Assembly: GCA_031180665.1 (NCBI GenBank)
Contig: JAPSLP010000017.1
Span: 1-64,000 of the forward strand
DNA length: 64,000 bases
DNA from: Cupriavidus sp.
Lineage (GTDB): Bacteria > Pseudomonadota > Gammaproteobacteria > Burkholderiales > Burkholderiaceae
Reading direction: 5' to 3'
Within the stretch, counting starts at the first letter, position 1; each line of letters starts with the position of its first letter. A model generated the notes under the pieces. That model worked only from the letters and a program-made list of their open reading frames with translations. It made no database searches and was not told where the DNA came from. Both the position numbers and the translations under genes were made by a program. Positions 59,917 to 64,000 of the stretch are shown here, one piece after another.

Positions 59917-60999
59917 TTACACGCCCAGCCGCTGCGCGATCGCCTCGGCCAGCCGCGCCAGCGTCAGCGGCGCGCAGCCCTCGGCGTTGTTGCTGACGAT
60001 CAGATAGGCCGGCTGCCCGGCCTGCAGCGTGCGCACGGCCAGGTCGGCCGCGGCTGCCAGCGTCTGCGGATCGGGCGCCCGCAGCCGGTCGAACGGCTCG
60101 AAGGCCGCCTCGGCCTGATCGTAGCCATAGCCTTGATGCAGCAGCCAGCGCAGCACCAGCGGCCCGGGCTCGCCCTCGTCGCGCAGCGCCTGCGCCGCAG
60201 CCTGGCGGGCCAGCGGCGGCATGCGGTCGCGCGCGGCGCAGCCGAAGCGCACGCCATGCGCGCGCAGCAGCTTGATGAAGCGCGGCGTCAGCAGTTCGGG
60301 GTCGCGCAGCTCCACCGCATAGCAGGCGTTGGGCGTCTGCGCCGGATCGAGCGTGGGCAGCGCCGACAGGAAGGCGTCGAGCCGCGCCAGAAAGCCTGCG
60401 GCATCGGCCGCCATCGCGCGCAGCGGCGACAGCTGGAACAGCAGCGGCCCGCATTTGGCGCCGAGCCCGGCGGTGGCCGGCACGATGAAATCCCGGGCGG
60501 CGATCTCCACGTCGAGAAACGCCGCATTGGCCAGCCGGCCGGCGCCATTGCTGGCGCGCAGCCACGGATCGCAGACGCTGGCGGGCGCCTTGACCAGGAA
60601 GCGGAAATCGTCGGGCACCTGCGCCGCATAGGCCAGATAGTCGGCCAGCGGAATCGGCGCGTAGAAGCCGCGGTCCACGCCGGCCGCGCGCAGCAGCGGA
60701 TGGCCGGCGTAGGCGCTCAGTCCCTTGCGCGACAGCAGGCTGTCGCTGTAGTCGCCGTCGTAGACCAGGCCTTTCCAGCCGGGGTAGGACCAGGTCGAGG
60801 TGCCGAGATACAGGTGGGCGGGAAGCCGGGCGGCCAGCGCCGCCAGTTCCGGGCAGGCGGCCACGGGCTGGACGGTCTTGCCGCGCCGGACAGGCTGGGT
60901 GGCCGCTGCCAGCGCGGCCGCCGCCGCGGGTTTGGCGGCAGAAACGATGCGACCCGATGCCGTCTCGGACACCGGGTCGCCGAACAGATCTTCGGTCAA
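59917..60999 (-). CDS. DUF72 (YecE-like) domain protein
   Basis: LYLGTSTWSYPGWKGLVYDGDYSDSLLSRKGLSAYAGHPLLRAAGVDRGFYAPIPLADYLAYAAQVPDDFRFLVKAPASV. Confidence 0.92.
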   Translation of the reverse strand: MTEDLFGDPVSETASGRIVSAAKPAAAAALAAATQPVRRGKTVQPVAACPELAALAARLPAHLYLGTSTWSYPGWKGLVYDGDYSDSLLSRKGLSAYAGHPLLRAAGVDRGFYAPIPLADYLAYAAQVPDDFRFLVKAPASVCDPWLRASNGAGRLANAAFLDVEIAARDFIVPATAGLGAKCGPLLFQLSPLRAMAADAAGFLARLDAFLSALPTLDPAQTPNACYAVELRDPELLTPRFIKLLRAHGVRFGCAARDRMPPLARQAAAQALRDEGEPGPLVLRWLLHQGYGYDQAEAAFEPFDRLRAPDPQTLAAAADLAVRTLQAGQPAYLIVSNNAEGCAPLTLARLAEAIAQRLGV

Positions 61000-61041
61000 A
61001 GGGCTTCAGTCGAGCCGGATCGAGGCACAGTCAAACCAGCC

Positions 61042-62274
61042 TCAATCGAGCGTCTTGTCGTAGATGTAATGGCGCGACCAGGGCAGCGTGCTCGACGGTT
61101 GGGTGGCCTTGTGGCAGACCACCTGGTAGATCGACATCTTCTCGCTGTCGAAGGCCTGCGCGCAGCCGGCCAGATAGACGCGCCAGATGCGGTATTTCTT
61201 CTCGCCCACCATCGCGCGGATGGTCTCGCCGTGCGTCTCGAAGTTATCGGCCCAATGCCGCAGCGTCTGCGCATAGTGCCGGCGCAGCAGCTCGACGTCG
61301 TAGGCCTCCAGGCCGCCCTTGGCCAGCGTATTGAGCACCATGCTGATATGCGGCAGCTCGCCCTGCGGGAACACGTAGCGGTCCATGAACTGCGCACCGT
61401 CCATCGGCACCTTGCCGCTGTCGGGATCGGGCGAGGTGATGCCGTGGTTCATCGCGATGCCGTCGTCGGCCAGCAGTTCGCGCATGCGGCTGAAGTACGT
61501 GACCAGGTTTTCCTTGCCGACATGCTCGAACATGCCGACGCTGGTGATGCGGTCGAACGTGCCGCCGACATCGCGATAGTCCTGCAGGCGGATCTCGATG
61601 CGGTCCGACAGCCCGGCCTGCTTGACGCGCTCGGTGGCCAGCGCGAACTGGTTCTCCGACAGCGTGATCCCTACACAGCGCGCGCCGAACTTCTGCGCCG
61701 CGCGCAGCACCAGCGCGCCCCAGCCGCAGCCGATGTCGAGCAGCGTCTGCCCGGGCTGCAGGCGGATCTTCGTCAGGATGTGGTCGATTTTCTTCAGCTG
61801 CGCGGTGGCCAGGTCCTCGGTGCCGTGCTCGAAGTACGCACACGAGTAGACCATGTTCGGGTCCAGCCACAGCTTGTAGAAGTCGTTGGAGACGTCGTAG
61901 TGGTATTCGATCGACGCCTTGTCTTCCTGCTTGGTATGGGTGAAGCGTTGCGCGACGCGTGCCAGCGTGCTGCCGGCCAGCTGCGTGGTGGCGCGCGAGA
62001 AGCCGTAGCCGACCGCGATGATGTCGGCGAGCTTGCCCTCCAGATCGATCTTCTGCTGGACGTAGGCCTCGCCCAGGTTGTCCAGCGTCGGCGTCAGCAG
62101 CAGCGGCAGCGCGCCGGCCTCGCGCACGGTCAGCGTGACCGCCGGCTGTTCGAAGTTGCCGAGCGCGTATTCGTGGCCATTCCAGAGCCGCAGCTTGACG
62201 GGCAGGTTGGCCTTGTCGCGCAGATCCGCGACCCAGCGCTCCAGTTGCGTGTCCAGTGCTTGCTTGAAAAACAT
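61042..62274 (-). CDS. cfa: cyclopropane-fatty-acyl-phospholipid synthase family protein
   Basis: IEYHYDVSNDFYKLWLDPNMVYSCAYFEHGTEDLATAQLKKIDHILTKIRLQPGQTLLDIGCGWGALVLRAAQKFGARCVGITLSENQ. Confidence 0.95.
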   Translation of the reverse strand: MFFKQALDTQLERWVADLRDKANLPVKLRLWNGHEYALGNFEQPAVTLTVREAGALPLLLTPTLDNLGEAYVQQKIDLEGKLADIIAVGYGFSRATTQLAGSTLARVAQRFTHTKQEDKASIEYHYDVSNDFYKLWLDPNMVYSCAYFEHGTEDLATAQLKKIDHILTKIRLQPGQTLLDIGCGWGALVLRAAQKFGARCVGITLSENQFALATERVKQAGLSDRIEIRLQDYRDVGGTFDRITSVGMFEHVGKENLVTYFSRMRELLADDGIAMNHGITSPDPDSGKVPMDGAQFMDRYVFPQGELPHISMVLNTLAKGGLEAYDVELLRRHYAQTLRHWADNFETHGETIRAMVGEKKYRIWRVYLAGCAQAFDSEKMSIYQVVCHKATQPSSTLPWSRHYIYDKTLD

Positions 62275-62505
62275 GCGGCTTTCCTCCTGATGAATGGCGG
62301 CATATTTCCGAACGTACAGCGCTCGAACCAACAGCTGTGGGCGGCCTCGCTTTCCGATATATCAGATCGTGCCATACCCAACGCCAGAGCCCGCTACCCG
62401 GTGCGTCTGGCGTTTCACTTTATACGCCAAACCGCGCCGGTGTGCAGTGCACGGCCTAGACCCCATATCATGCGCAGGGGCAAAACGGCGCCCCGGTCAT
62501 GACGA

Positions 62506-63144
62506 TCACGGCGACAGGCGTGCGATGCGCCAGCTGCCGTCCGGCTGGCGCAGATAAGCGATGCGATCGTGCAGCCGCGACGGGCGGCCCTGCCAGAATT
62601 CGACGCGCGTCGGCGCCACGCGATAGCCGCCCCAGTGCGGCGGCCGCGGCGGATTCTCGCCGAAGCGCTGGCGGAACTCGGCTTCGCGCTGTTCCAGCAG
62701 CGCGCGGTCGCTCACTTCCTGGCTCTGCGCCGAGGCCCAGGCGCCGATGCGCGAGCCCAGCGGCCGCGAGGCAAAGTACGCATCGCTCTCGGCGTCGGTG
62801 ACTTTCTCGACGACGCCTTCGATGCGCACCTGCCGTTCGAGCTGCACCCAGTGGAACAGCAGCGCGGCGCGCGGATTGACCGCCAGGTCCAGTCCCTTGC
62901 GGCTCTCGTAATTGGTGAAGAAGGTCAAGCCGCGCTCGTCGATGCCCTTGAGCAGCACGATGCGGGCCGAGGGCTGGCCGCTGGCGTCGACCGTGGCCAG
63001 TGTCATCGCATTCGGCTCGGGCAGTTTGGCGGTCAGCGCCTCCTCGAACCAGCGTTCGAATTGCGCGATGGGTTGGGGCGCGACATCGGCTTCGGTCAGG
63101 GAACCGAGCACATAGGTACGACGGAGATCGGCGAGTTGCGTCAT
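62506..63144 (-). CDS. pdxH: pyridoxamine 5'-phosphate oxidase
   Basis: [84 protein letters not shown]. Confidence 0.97.
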   Translation of the reverse strand: MTQLADLRRTYVLGSLTEADVAPQPIAQFERWFEEALTAKLPEPNAMTLATVDASGQPSARIVLLKGIDERGLTFFTNYESRKGLDLAVNPRAALLFHWVQLERQVRIEGVVEKVTDAESDAYFASRPLGSRIGAWASAQSQEVSDRALLEQREAEFRQRFGENPPRPPHWGGYRVAPTRVEFWQGRPSRLHDRIAYLRQPDGSWRIARLSP

Positions 63145-63321
63145 GGCGGGAAGGGCAGCGGCATGGCCGCGGAGGGGATGGCTGAAGATTGCTGAACGGG
63201 TCTCCGATAGCGTCGGCACACCTGCTTGCACACGCTCGATATGCGGATCCGGATGCCTGGAGTATAGCGAAGGCATCCCGGCCCGCGGGCCGGCTCCGGC
63301 CGGGCGCCAACGGCGGAGGCC

Positions 63322-64000
63322 TCAGGCGGCGGGTGGCGGCAGCTTGCGCGTCTGTCCGCGCGAATAGAAGCCAGCCACGCCCATCGCGCCGGCCATGGAC
63401 AAGAAGATCGGCAGCATGCCCAGCGCGGTGCCCACCACGCCGAAGGTCAGCGGCCATACCACCTGGCTGGTGTTCAGCACGGCCGAGCGCAGGCCCAGTG
63501 CTTCGCCGGCGCGGCCCGACGGCGACGCGCTATGCAGGATGTTCATCACGTTCGGCTGCGCGCTGCCCAGCGCCAGGCCCAGCACGAATGCCAGGCAGCA
63601 CATCAGCCAGAAGGTCGAGACGAAGGGGTAGAGCAGATACGCGATGCCGCCGACCAGCAGCGCGCCGCGGATGATCTTCCATTCGGACAGATGGCGCGTG
63701 ACCAGCGGCATCGCGATGCGGATCGCCAGCGTGGCAATGGCGAAGGCGCCGAGCACCCAGCCGATCGAGGAGGGCGACAGGCCGACGCGCGTGCCCTGGA
63801 TCGGGATCAGGAAGGCATGCAGGTCCCAGGCGGCAGACAGCACTGCGCTGGCGATGAAGACCGCACGCAGCTCGGGCACCTGCAGCAGATCGAGCGCGGA
63901 GCCGCGACTGCCGTCGAGCGCTGCCTGGCGCGCCGCGCCGGCGCCCTGCGCGGGCAGGCGGTCGTGCACCAGCCGCAGGCCGATCTGCCCGATCAGCGCG
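63322..64000 (-). CDS. MFS transporter, C-terminal part, truncated by window edge
   Basis: LPELRAVFIASAVLSAAWDLHAFLIPIQGTRVGLSPSSIGWVLGAFAIATLAIRIAMPLVTRHLSEWKIIRGALLVGGIAYLLYPF; frame open to window end. Confidence 0.85.
   Translation of the reverse strand, partial: ALIGQIGLRLVHDRLPAQGAGAARQAALDGSRGSALDLLQVPELRAVFIASAVLSAAWDLHAFLIPIQGTRVGLSPSSIGWVLGAFAIATLAIRIAMPLVTRHLSEWKIIRGALLVGGIAYLLYPFVSTFWLMCCLAFVLGLALGSAQPNVMNILHSASPSGRAGEALGLRSAVLNTSQVVWPLTFGVVGTALGMLPIFLSMAGAMGVAGFYSRGQTRKLPPPAA

Overview
The 64 kb window looks like a high-GC chromosomal segment of a Burkholderiaceae-type betaproteobacterium. This is inferred from gene content and order (tolQRAB-pal-cpoB-queC; pil-ribD-ribE-ribBA-ribH-nusB; glyA-nrdR; kynB-kynU-kynA/kynR). 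Most of it is core metabolism and cell envelope: a TetR-RND efflux locus with a TolC-family protein, uppP, trmB, ubiD, a lytic transglycosylase, a riboflavin operon, a minor-pilin operon, the Tol-Pal cluster, a tryptophan-kynurenine operon, cfa and pdxH. There are two tRNAs (Gly-CCC and Lys-TTT). The observations I rank highest are: (1) a ~340-nt leader with a sigma70-like promoter upstream of a lytic transglycosylase gene, containing two adjacent hairpins whose loops are complementary (candidate kissing-loop RNA); (2) a six-gene MarR / flavin reductase / NicX-like / alpha-beta hydrolase / acyl-CoA dehydrogenase / acyl-CoA ligase cluster of unclear substrate; (3) a minor-pilin operon with no pilY1 and a 10-bp direct-repeat tract in the pilX-pilE gap; (4) a brnT toxin gene with an apparent single-base frameshift; (5) an unusual number of short tandem repeats (9, 10, 11, 12, 18/72 bp) in intergenic and N-terminal coding positions; (6) several clean palindromes next to IclR, Lrp and MarR regulator genes. 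I saw no CRISPR array, prophage or complete IS element. Coordinates, translations and repeat counts were read by eye; no database search or folding program was run.
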